The translations under genes were made by a program, and so were the position numbers. The notes under the pieces were generated by a model, which saw nothing but the letters and a program-made list of their open reading frames with translations, had not been told where the DNA came from and did not search any database. From the NCBI GenBank assembly GCA_900754475.1, contig CAAECY010000045.1:1-61794 (forward strand): a DNA stretch of 61,794 nucleotides, in the 5' to 3' direction. How positions within the stretch are numbered: position 1 is the stretch's first letter; the number at the start of each line of letters is the position of its first letter. Source of the stretch: an uncultured Sutterella sp. GTDB lineage: Bacteria > Pseudomonadota > Gammaproteobacteria > Burkholderiales > Burkholderiaceae_F. This document shows, one piece after another, positions 27,173 through 34,979 of the stretch.

Positions 27173-27271
27173 TCACCGTGCACGACACCGTGCCCGCTCG
27201 AATTTTTCGACGGGCCACCACCACGAGTGCTGCGTGGTCGCAGGGACGGAGGCGTGAAGGTTCAGGAACAT
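27173..27271 (-). CDS. Trp leader peptide (32 residues)
   Basis: ATG 27271 to TGA 27173 encodes 32 residues containing QHSWWWPVEKF. Three consecutive TGG codons (27223-27215) sit at codons 17-19. Three Trp in a row in a 32-residue ORF, immediately before strand 1 of a pairing cascade, is the hallmark of ribosome-mediated attenuation. When charged tRNA-Trp is scarce the ribosome stalls on these codons, strand 1 is masked, strands 2:3 pair and the operon is transcribed. A TAGGA site lies about 10 bases upstream. The downstream gene encodes a NhaC-family transporter, not tryptophan biosynthesis. Confidence 0.9.
   Translation of the reverse strand: MFLNLHASVPATTQHSWWWPVEKFERARCRAR
27192..27215 (-). 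promoter_or_regulatory. Attenuator 1:2 hairpin, with strand 2 also forming the antiterminator
   Basis: On the minus strand GCCCG-TCGAA (27215-27206), directly after the Trp codons, pairs with TTCGA-(bulge)-CGGGC (27202-27192) around an AAA loop. The strand 2 bases 27199-27192 (GAGCGGGC) are also exactly complementary to 27100-27093 (GCCCGCTC), giving an 8-bp antiterminator that would destroy the terminator at 27081-27103. Confidence 0.85.
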
Positions 27272-27280
27272 AGTGAGTCC

Positions 27281-27310
27281 ATCCTAGCAAAGGTTTTCGT
27301 CGCGGTGCAA
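27281..27310 (-). promoter_or_regulatory. Candidate promoter of the Trp leader
   Basis: On the minus strand TTGCAC (27310-27305) and TAGGAT (27286-27281) are separated by 18 bp. If used, transcription would start within a few bases of the leader ATG, giving an almost leaderless message. The TAGGAT also overlaps the presumed ribosome site, so the exact start is uncertain. Confidence 0.5.
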
Positions 27311-27351
27311 TAAGGCGAACACCCGAGAGGCTTCGGACCGGAGACTTCGAG

Positions 27352-29829
27352 TCAATCGCGACGCCGCACGCGCACCGTGACGCTCGCGGTGCGGCCCGCT
27401 TCGTCGACGACCGCAAGGCGGTGCGTCCCCGGGGCGAGTTCGGCCACAAGGTCGCGCTCCGGCGCGCTTTCGCCGAGGTAGCGCGCCCCGTCGAACCAAT
27501 GGAGCATTCCCGTTCCCGCCGGAGCCGAGGCCCGAAGGCGCAGTCGCGCAACGGGCGCGCCCCCGGAGAGGCGGTTCGCGGGGTAGGAAAGCCCCGCCAC
27601 GGGCGTCAAAACGACGGGGGCCGAGGCGGCGTCTGCCGCCGAGCCCCTTCCGTTCCCATCGGTCGAGAGGCTCTCTACGCACCCCGGCATCCACGGCGGA
27701 GGCGGGCGCTTCACGATCCCCGCCGCCCGGAAGGCGGCCGCGGCGTCCGAAGGCCAGAATTCCCAGAGGCGCCGCTCGGTCGTTTCGGGATCAAAGCGGC
27801 AGGCGCGCAGTCCCGTCGCCCGATCGATCCAAATTTCCTTCAGGATCCCGCGGTCGCGCACGGGCGAGACGCCCGGGATGAACCACGCCGAGACGCGATC
27901 CCGACAGAGAGGCTGCCCCACGTCGCCCGTCGCGCGGCAGACCGATTCGCGCGTGACGTTGAGCCCCTTGGGGACGTTTGCTTCCGTGAGCCGCAGGGGT
28001 TCGGCGGGAAGGTCCCGCGCGAGCAGGGCGCCGATGTCGCGAAAGAGCGGCACGGCCGTTTCCGCGCCGCGCAGCCACGGGTTCGACCGGCCGTCGAAGT
28101 TCCCGAGCCAGACGACCAGAACGTAGGGTCCCACCAGCCCCGCCGCCCACGCGTCGCGAAAGCCGTTGCTCGTCCCCGTTTTCCACCGGAGATGCACCCG
28201 CCCGTTGCGGCGGTTTCGCACCGTGTCGCCCCGATCGGCGAGCATGGCCGAAACGACGAAGGCGCTCTCGGGGGTGAGGACGGGAATGCGCTTGGGGTCG
28301 CCCCAAAGGACGGGACGCTCGGGCGTTCGGGTTGCGTCCGCGCTCCTCACGCGCCCGAGTTCGACGGGTTTCACGAGCCCGTCCGTGGCGAGCGCCCCGT
28401 AAAGCCGCACGAGGTCCGCCATCCGCACCTCGGCGCCGCCCAACGCAAGCGTGAGGCCGTAGTGCCGGCGATCGTCGTTGAGCGGCACGCCGATGCGCTT
28501 CAGGATGTCGTAGAGGTCGGGCGAGAGGTCGCGCTCGAGTTCCACCGCGGGGACGTTGCGGCTTGAGAGGAGTGCGTCCTCGGCCGACAAGGGGCCTCGG
28601 AACGTGCCGTCCGCGTTTTCGGGCGCGTACCCCGCGAAGCTCTTCGGTCGGTCGAGCAAAACCGTGTGCGAATGGATGAGCCCCTGATCGAGCGCCAACC
28701 CGTAGATGAAGGGCTTCAGGGCGGAGCCGGGACTCCGGAACGCGGTGAAGGCGTCGACCTCGCCCGCAATGTCGGAGTCGAAAAAGTCTTTCGAGCCCGC
28801 GTGAGCGACGAGCCCGCCCGTGCGGGTGTCGAGTACAACGGCGGCGCCGTTTTTGATCCCCCAGGCACGGAGCCGCTCCACGTGAGCGGAAAGGAGCCGC
28901 TCCACGTCCTCTTGCACATCAAGGCGCAGGGTCCCTTCGATCACGCCCTCGGGTGCGAGCGACTCCACGAGCCGCGTGTAGTGGGGGGCGAGAAACGGAA
29001 GGTCGGTCGTGCGGCGAACGCGCAAAGGAAGCCGCAGCGCTTCCGCCCAACGCGTATCGAGCACGCCTTCTTCCAAGAGCATCTCGCCCACGCGCCGGCG
29101 CTGTGCTTCGAATTCGGGGTTCGCCGCATCGGGCCGACGCTTCACGGGGTTTTGCGGTACGACGGCCAGGGCCGCCGCTTCGACGGGCGTGAGGCGTTCC
29201 GCCGAGTGCCCGAACCAGACGAGCGACGCGGCTTCGATCCCGACGACGTTCGCCCCGTAGGGGGCGAGCGTCAGATAGGCTTCGAGAATCCGGCGCTTGT
29301 CGTAATGCGCCTCGTAGCGAAGCGCCATGAGCATCTGTTGGAGTTTCCCCGCCCACGTGCGGGTTTGAAGGTCCCCCTCCATGCGGGCCACCTGCATCGT
29401 GATGGTCGAAGCGCCGATCGGGCGCGCGCCCGTGGCGCTTTGCCAGGCGGCGCGAAGGACCGAAAAGGGATTGACGCCGGGATGCGACCAGAACCACCGG
29501 TCTTCGTAGCGCACGACCGCGTTGAGCGCTTCGGGGCTCACCCGATCGAGCCGCACGGGAAGGCGATACTGACCGTCCGCGGCGGGCTTCAGGTGCAAAA
29601 GCTCCCCGTCCGCATCGAAGACGGCCTGTGCATAGGGGACCGCCTCCGTCAGGGGCGGCGCGGGCATGAGTTTCGCCCACGCCCAGAGGCCCGCCGCCAG
29701 TGAGGCCGCGGTGCCGAGCGTGAGCGCGACGGAAATCGCAGTGGTGCGCAGAAGTGCCATGGGGGACGGGGAAAGACGTGGAAGCCGAAGCGCAGCCGCC
29801 CTTTCGACGGGCGTTGACGCTTGGTCCAT
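27352..29829 (-). CDS. pbpC: Penicillin-binding protein 1C (glycosyltransferase/transpeptidase)
   Basis: This bifunctional peptidoglycan synthase has about 825 residues. A transmembrane anchor lies near residues 24-50. The GT51 domain has VRYEDRWFWSHPGVNPFS and GASTITMQVAR. The transpeptidase domain has the active-site SPGSALKPF, SSRNVPA and KTGTSNGFRDAW. A C-terminal beta-sandwich domain follows. The start is uncertain: ATG 29829 is used here, ATG 29760 (MALLRTT) sits closer to the membrane helix, and a TTG at 29883 has a GGGAGG site. In E. coli pbpC adjoins an alpha-2-macroglobulin gene. Here the macroglobulin-like gene is about 8 kb away. Confidence 0.95.
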   Translation of the reverse strand: MDQASTPVERAAALRLPRLSPSPMALLRTTAISVALTLGTAASLAAGLWAWAKLMPAPPLTEAVPYAQAVFDADGELLHLKPAADGQYRLPVRLDRVSPEALNAVVRYEDRWFWSHPGVNPFSVLRAAWQSATGARPIGASTITMQVARMEGDLQTRTWAGKLQQMLMALRYEAHYDKRRILEAYLTLAPYGANVVGIEAASLVWFGHSAERLTPVEAAALAVVPQNPVKRRPDAANPEFEAQRRRVGEMLLEEGVLDTRWAEALRLPLRVRRTTDLPFLAPHYTRLVESLAPEGVIEGTLRLDVQEDVERLLSAHVERLRAWGIKNGAAVVLDTRTGGLVAHAGSKDFFDSDIAGEVDAFTAFRSPGSALKPFIYGLALDQGLIHSHTVLLDRPKSFAGYAPENADGTFRGPLSAEDALLSSRNVPAVELERDLSPDLYDILKRIGVPLNDDRRHYGLTLALGGAEVRMADLVRLYGALATDGLVKPVELGRVRSADATRTPERPVLWGDPKRIPVLTPESAFVVSAMLADRGDTVRNRRNGRVHLRWKTGTSNGFRDAWAAGLVGPYVLVVWLGNFDGRSNPWLRGAETAVPLFRDIGALLARDLPAEPLRLTEANVPKGLNVTRESVCRATGDVGQPLCRDRVSAWFIPGVSPVRDRGILKEIWIDRATGLRACRFDPETTERRLWEFWPSDAAAAFRAAGIVKRPPPPWMPGCVESLSTDGNGRGSAADAASAPVVLTPVAGLSYPANRLSGGAPVARLRLRASAPAGTGMLHWFDGARYLGESAPERDLVAELAPGTHRLAVVDEAGRTASVTVRVRRRD

Positions 29830-29898
29830 TGTCGGCCGAAAGCCCGGCGCGTGTCGAGTTCGGGAAGGGGACCGAACGAACAATGCGGCCTCCCGAAA

Positions 29899-29943
29899 CG
29901 CCGAAACCCCCGTCGAACGTTACCGTTCGCAGGGGCTTCGGCG
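29899..29943 (-). terminator. Terminator after aspA
   Basis: CGCCGAA (29899-29905) pairs with TTCGGCG (29937-29943). CCCC/GGGG and CGAACG/CGTTCG extend the stem with small mismatches. It begins 17 bp past the aspA stop on the minus strand, followed by TTTCGG. Confidence 0.7.
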
Positions 29944-29959
29944 GGAGCACTCCATCTTT

Positions 29960-31387
29960 TCAGCGGGCGTTGCGGAAGGCTCGGATGGCCTCGGCCATGC
30001 GGGCGGGGTTCGTCATCAACGCGGGATCGATCATGCGCTCGGCCTCTTCGGGCGTCATGAGCCGGAGAGCGAGGACGGCCTCTTTGACGGTGACGCCGTG
30101 CTCCTCGGCGTAATGCGCGACCTCAACGCCCGCGGGGTAGCCGAACGTTGCCGCCACGACGGTCGAGAGGGCGATTGAGGTTTCGGCTTCGTGCGCGCAG
30201 CGCGCCCGGTTGGCCGTGATGCCTTCCACGCAGTCGCGACGGAAGATCACGAGCTCTTCGGCCACGAGCCCGAGGTTTTCGAAGAGGCACTTGTAGAAGG
30301 TCGCGTCCCAGACGTTGAGGTCGAGTTCGCCCTCTTCGTACGCCAACGTGACGGCCACGTCGTTGCCGACCGCCTGGTGGGCGATCTGCACGACCATTTC
30401 GGGTACCGTCGGGTTGATTTTTCCGGGCATGATCGAACTGCCGGGCGCGCAGGCGGGCAGCTGAATTTCCATGAAGCCCGAGCGCGGACCGCTCGACATG
30501 AGGCGCAGGTCTTTGGCGACTTTCGAGAGCGACGTTGCGATTTCGCGCACGACGCCCGAAACCGACACGAGGAAGTCGGCGTTCTGAAAGCCGTCGAAGA
30601 GGTTTTCCGCCGGACGCACGTCTTCGCCGAGCATTTCGGAGAGGTGACGATAAAAGGCCTCCATGTACCCGGGCGACGTGCCGAGACCGGTGCCGACGGC
30701 GCTTCCGCCCATGACGAGTTCGAAGCACCCCGGACGAAGCGCGCGGCACTTGCCCGCCAGGCGGCGCATGAGCGCGGCGTAGCCGGAAAATTCCTGTCCG
30801 AGCGTCAGGGGAAGGGCATCCTGCCAGCAGGTGCGGCCGACCTTGACGACGTCACGGAATTCTTCGGCCTTGGCCGCAAAAACCGCGGCCAGAGCGTCGA
30901 GCCCCTCGACGATGCGGTCGAGTTCGGGTGCGATCGCGAGGTGGGTCGCGGACGGAATCGTGTCGTTCGTCGACTGCCCCATGTTGACGTGGGTGTTCGG
31001 ATGAACACGGTCCTGGCCCTTGTGACCGGTGAGGATCTCGTTGGCCGCGTTGCCGAGCACTTCGTTCACGTTCATGTTGAGAATCGTGTAGCCGCCCCCT
31101 TGCCAGATGTCGAGCGGGAATTCGGCGTCGAACGCCCCTTCGAGCGCCCGATCGGCTGCAAGACCGATCGCGCGGGCGACGTCGGCGTCGAGGGCTCCGA
31201 TTTCGGCGTTGGCCGAGGCGCAGGCTTTCTTGATCTGGAAGAGCGCGCGGAAAAGCCCCGGGAAATGAATGGCGGGAAGGCGCCCCGCGCCGGAAACCTC
31301 GAGCATGCGGGTCGTTTGGATGCCGTAGTAGCGCTCGTCGGGAATTTCCATTTCGCCGAGGCAGTCGCGTTCGATTCGTGTCGTCAT
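29960..31387 (-). CDS. aspA: Aspartate ammonia-lyase
   Basis: This 475-residue enzyme deaminates L-aspartate to fumarate. The fumarase/aspartase signature GSSIMPGKINP carries the catalytic Ser on its mobile loop. Substrate-binding blocks GQSTNDTIPSA and GRTCWQDALPLTLGQE are present. The start is at ATG 31387, as longer open sequence upstream is not homologous. It is divergent from a LysR gene at 31546, its likely regulator. Fumarate produced here could feed anaerobic fumarate respiration. Confidence 0.95.
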   Translation of the reverse strand: MTTRIERDCLGEMEIPDERYYGIQTTRMLEVSGAGRLPAIHFPGLFRALFQIKKACASANAEIGALDADVARAIGLAADRALEGAFDAEFPLDIWQGGGYTILNMNVNEVLGNAANEILTGHKGQDRVHPNTHVNMGQSTNDTIPSATHLAIAPELDRIVEGLDALAAVFAAKAEEFRDVVKVGRTCWQDALPLTLGQEFSGYAALMRRLAGKCRALRPGCFELVMGGSAVGTGLGTSPGYMEAFYRHLSEMLGEDVRPAENLFDGFQNADFLVSVSGVVREIATSLSKVAKDLRLMSSGPRSGFMEIQLPACAPGSSIMPGKINPTVPEMVVQIAHQAVGNDVAVTLAYEEGELDLNVWDATFYKCLFENLGLVAEELVIFRRDCVEGITANRARCAHEAETSIALSTVVAATFGYPAGVEVAHYAEEHGVTVKEAVLALRLMTPEEAERMIDPALMTNPARMAEAIRAFRNAR

Positions 31388-31545
31388 GTCGTATTCCGTT
31401 GGATTTCGAAGACATCGCGTCGCGCTTGGGCTTCGGCCTTTGCGACGAACGGGTGAGGACGATTCTGAAGGGCAAGCATTCGATGCGACGAGCGCCGACA
31501 GTAAAATCGACCTGCCGATGAAGATTTTCTTAATGTGTTGCCGCC

Positions 31546-32502
31546 ATGCCCGAAAACCTGCCTTCACTCGACGCCCTGCGCGCGTTTTTGCTCGTTGCGG
31601 AAACGCGAACGGTCAAAACGGCCGCACAGCGTCTCGGCATCACGCCGTCCGCCGTCTCGCAGGCACTCGCCCGATTGGAGCGCGACCTCGGGACGGAACT
31701 CTTTCAGCGCGACGTTCGGCCGCTGCGCCTGAGCGCCGCGGGGCGCGCGCTGATGCCCGAGGCGCGGGCGATCGTCGAGGCGGCCGCCGCGTTGCGGCGG
31801 CGGGTGTCGACGGACGCTTCGACGATGACGTTGCGCCTCGGTTTGTCCGAAACGGTGGGGGCGACCTTTTCGCCGTGGCTCCTTGCGGCGTTGCAGTCCC
31901 GTGTCGGGCGACTTGAAATGCAGTCGGGCTTTACGGAGCCTTTGACGGAAGTTTTGCGAAACGGCAACGCGGACGTGCTCATCGCGCCCGAAGCGCTCCT
32001 CCATGAAGATCGCTGGGTTCGAGAGCGGCTCTACGAGGAGGATTTTCTGTTGGTCACCGGGAAATCGGTGCCCTTTCCGGAGACGACCGAAGCCCTGCGT
32101 CGACTGGCGATCACGCATCCGGTCGTGGATTACGGACCGGGAAGTTCCGACGAAGTCGCGATGGATCGGATTCTGCGCTCCATGAACATCGCGCCCCTCA
32201 AACGGATGGCCGTCGGCACGAGTCACGCACTCGTCGGTCTCGTGGCGCAAACGGGCGGCTGGTCCGTGATCCCCGCCACCAATCTGTGGTGCGGGCGAAC
32301 CTTTCTCGATTCGGTGCGCTTCGGCGCGTTGCCGGAAGGCCGAAGGGCGGTGCGCACCATGTGGGCGACGGGCGACGCGCTGTGCGCGTCGGAGCTCGTG
32401 CGCCTGACGGCTCGGGCCGCGCGCGAGGCGTTCGCCTCGAAATTCCTGCCCGAGCTTCTTCGAACATCGTCCGCGCTCGGCGACTTCGTGCGTCCGGGCT
32501 GA
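31546..32502 (+). CDS. LysR-family regulator divergent from aspA
   Basis: This 318-residue LysR protein has an HTH of TVKTAAQRLGITPSAVSQAL near residues 21-40, followed by an effector domain. The 158-bp gap to aspA is the probable control region. A TAAAAT -10-like element is at 31502-31507. It converges with the histidine kinase gene, their stops 16 bp apart. Likely target aspA, from position only. Confidence 0.9.
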   Translation: MPENLPSLDALRAFLLVAETRTVKTAAQRLGITPSAVSQALARLERDLGTELFQRDVRPLRLSAAGRALMPEARAIVEAAAALRRRVSTDASTMTLRLGLSETVGATFSPWLLAALQSRVGRLEMQSGFTEPLTEVLRNGNADVLIAPEALLHEDRWVRERLYEEDFLLVTGKSVPFPETTEALRRLAITHPVVDYGPGSSDEVAMDRILRSMNIAPLKRMAVGTSHALVGLVAQTGGWSVIPATNLWCGRTFLDSVRFGALPEGRRAVRTMWATGDALCASELVRLTARAAREAFASKFLPELLRTSSALGDFVRPG

Positions 32503-32518
32503 GGAGCCCGACGGGATG

Positions 32519-34681
32519 TCACCGGGCTTCGGTCGGCTCGGAAGGTTCGGATGGTTCGGACGATTCCGACGATTCCGACGGTTGGGACGTCTTCGCCACC
32601 GGAATCGCCACGCGCGCGGAGAGGCTTCCCGTGCCGCCGCGCTCGAACGTCAACCGCCCCGCGTGACTTTCAACGATGCCGCGCACGATCGAGAGCCCGA
32701 GGCCGAGCCCATCTTCTTTCGTCGACGGGGCGGATTCGGCGAGACGTCGCAAGAGGTCTTCCTCGATCGGCCGACCGTTGTCGGAGACGATGAGAAGCGC
32801 CTGCGTTTCGGTCGCAACGACCGCCACCGTCACGGTGGGGGTCGCCTTCGAGGGGAAGCGGCCGTCGGTGACCTGCGCGTCGAGCGACTCGAGCGCGTTT
32901 TTGATGAGGTTCACGGCCACCAGCTCCATCTCGAAGGGATCGGCCTCGATCGTCACGTCTTCGAGGGGTGTGGCGACGATTTCCGACTTCCACCGGCCCG
33001 TCACGGTGAGGTCCGCGACGGCGGAGCGCACGACGTCCTTGAGCGCCACCGCCTGTCGGCAGCCGCCCCGACGCTTCGCGTAGCTTCGCACCCGCGTGAC
33101 GATCGCATCGGCTCGGGCCGTCTGGCGGTCGAGTTTCTCCAAGACGTCGATGATCTTCGCGGCGGGAACGCCGCCCGCATTTCCGCCGTTTTCGGAGTTC
33201 CCGGCATTTTCGGCATTCTGCGCGATCTTCCGAAGCCCCAGGCTGTAGAGCGAAATCGCCGCAAGGGGCTGGCGCATCTCGTGCGCGAAGATCGTGGACA
33301 GCTGCCCGACGACGCCGATGCGTTCAAGCCGCTCCAAGCGTTCGCCCGCATCGCGCGCTTCGTTTTTGAGGCGCTCCTGGGTGTCGAGCGCTTCGACGAG
33401 AAGGCGCGTGCGGCGCCGCACGAGCTGCGAGACGCGAACGGAGTGCCCCACGAGCCCGAGCGCGAGAAGCACGACGAGCACGATCGCTTCGCGGTATTCG
33501 GATAGGAACCGCTTCACGGTCCAATCTCTCAAGTACGCGTAGGGTCCGGTCTTGAGGTCCCGAAAGAGCCGGTCGATGCTCCCGAAGTCGGTGGCGACAC
33601 CCCAGTAGAGGCTTTTCTCGCCCTGCGGGGGCATTTCGAGAAGCACGCGCGTGACGAGCCGAGAGACGTTCGGGTCGGTGGCGGCCGTCGTGGCGATGGT
33701 CCACGAGGGGTAGAGGTCCGTCGAGCGCGCGCACGCCTCGGGCTTCCCGGGAACGGACGTGTCTTTGCGGTTGATGACGCGAAAGCGCCCGGTGTCTTCC
33801 GGATGGTCCGCAAGCCACTCCTCGATGAAGCAAAGACGCAGGTTGGCGACGTCGACCGATTTGCGACGCAGCAGGTCGAGCGCTTCGTGCAAGCGGGTGC
33901 CGCCTCCGAGGTAGAAGGTTTCCGAAAAGAAGTGCTCGGGATCGAACCCCGCGCGGTAAATCTCGCCCATGGGAACGAGCCGCCCCGTAAAGCCCATGCG
34001 GGTTGAGGTCGCGAGGCTCGTGCCTTGGAGGTCGGCGAGCGTCCGAAGATCGTCGCGTTCGTTCAGAACGACGAGGGTCGAGCCGTCGTTGTGGTTCGGA
34101 TCGGGGTAGTCCTCCGAGACGACGGTCGCAAGACTCCGAGCTCCCGTCGGGATCATCCGAAGGAAAAAGCCCGAGCTCGAAAGAAAAATGTCGACTTCGC
34201 GCTTCTCGATGACTTCGGCCAACTGTGCGAGCGAGTAGCGGCGGACCTCCAGAACGTTCTCGCCGAACTGGCGGCGAAGCGCTTCGACCGTGGGCTCCAC
34301 GATCGCTTCGAAGGGGGACGGCCGCACGTAGGCGACGATCGCGACGCGCAGCGTCTTGACGTCGGGCGCGGGCATCGAGAGCGTGGCGCCCGTTAGTGCG
34401 TCCGGGGCGTCGGGACGCTCGACGTTCGGCTTCGGGGCGACCTCCGCCGTCACCGTGCCCGCCCCCGTTTCCGCATACGCTTGCGAGCCCGGGCCGATCG
34501 CGGCGGGAAGAAGCGTGAGCGCAAGGACGAGACCGCAAGAGGTACCGAGAGAGAGTTTCGAAAACCCGACCGAAAAACGCGCGACGGCACGCCGAACGCG
34601 CCGAACGCACCGAAGGCGTCCGAAGGACGTTCGGAGAATCGTTCGGAAGCTGCGCGAGGGAAAAGCGGCGGGCGGGGTCAT
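32519..34681 (-). CDS. Orphan sensor histidine kinase with periplasmic PhnD-like sensor domain (TtrS-like)
   Basis: This protein of about 720 residues has an Arg-rich N-terminus, a hydrophobic export or anchor segment (about 45-65), and then a PhnD-like periplasmic binding domain (TLRVAIVAYVRPSPFEAIVEP onward). A transmembrane helix (EAIVLVVLLALGLVGHSV) and a coiled coil follow. The kinase core has the phospho-acceptor FAHEMRQPLAA, the N box NLIKNALESL, and the G boxes VSDNGRPI and GLGLGLSIVRGI. The order matches TtrS-type sensors, which detect respiratory electron acceptors. No response-regulator gene is in the window. The C-terminus ends in a Ser-Glu-Pro repeat. The start is uncertain; ATG 34681 is used. 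It is divergent from the exported aconitase gene. Confidence 0.88.
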   Translation of the reverse strand: MTPPAAFPSRSFRTILRTSFGRLRCVRRVRRAVARFSVGFSKLSLGTSCGLVLALTLLPAAIGPGSQAYAETGAGTVTAEVAPKPNVERPDAPDALTGATLSMPAPDVKTLRVAIVAYVRPSPFEAIVEPTVEALRRQFGENVLEVRRYSLAQLAEVIEKREVDIFLSSSGFFLRMIPTGARSLATVVSEDYPDPNHNDGSTLVVLNERDDLRTLADLQGTSLATSTRMGFTGRLVPMGEIYRAGFDPEHFFSETFYLGGGTRLHEALDLLRRKSVDVANLRLCFIEEWLADHPEDTGRFRVINRKDTSVPGKPEACARSTDLYPSWTIATTAATDPNVSRLVTRVLLEMPPQGEKSLYWGVATDFGSIDRLFRDLKTGPYAYLRDWTVKRFLSEYREAIVLVVLLALGLVGHSVRVSQLVRRRTRLLVEALDTQERLKNEARDAGERLERLERIGVVGQLSTIFAHEMRQPLAAISLYSLGLRKIAQNAENAGNSENGGNAGGVPAAKIIDVLEKLDRQTARADAIVTRVRSYAKRRGGCRQAVALKDVVRSAVADLTVTGRWKSEIVATPLEDVTIEADPFEMELVAVNLIKNALESLDAQVTDGRFPSKATPTVTVAVVATETQALLIVSDNGRPIEEDLLRRLAESAPSTKEDGLGLGLSIVRGIVESHAGRLTFERGGTGSLSARVAIPVAKTSQPSESSESSEPSEPSEPTEAR
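32523..32585. repeat. 9-bp coding repeat at the histidine kinase C-terminus
   Basis: Repeats of the GGTTCGGA / GATTCCGA type encode alternating Ser-Glu and Ser-Glu-Pro at the end of the kinase. The period is a multiple of three, so copy-number change would lengthen or shorten the tail without a frameshift. Confidence 0.6.
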
Positions 34682-34979
34682 CGAGGGCGTTCGGCGGGTT
34701 TTCGTTTCTTCGAAACGAAGGATAGCGAAAGGGACGGAACGTCGGCAATTCGGGCGGATGCGAATGCAAAAACCTTTGACACGGCCTCGGGCTACGTAGC
34801 GGGCTCGAGGGGCAGAATGCCCTCGACCGGTCGGAACGACCTGCCGACCGAAGATCAACTCTCAATTTTTTTTTGCCGTCCCCGGCGGGCGTTCCGCGAG
34901 CCCGACGAGACCCGAAAGCCTGCAAGCCAAACAAAGCACAAAGCAGGCTCCCGACCGCCCGGACGAAGGAGAAAAGACC

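Noticed and set aside
34828..34874. A 7-bp hairpin followed by a T9 run upstream of the aconitase gene, as a terminator or riboswitch
   Set aside because: The stem ends about 15 bases before the T-run, the loop is long, and no known riboswitch motif is visible.
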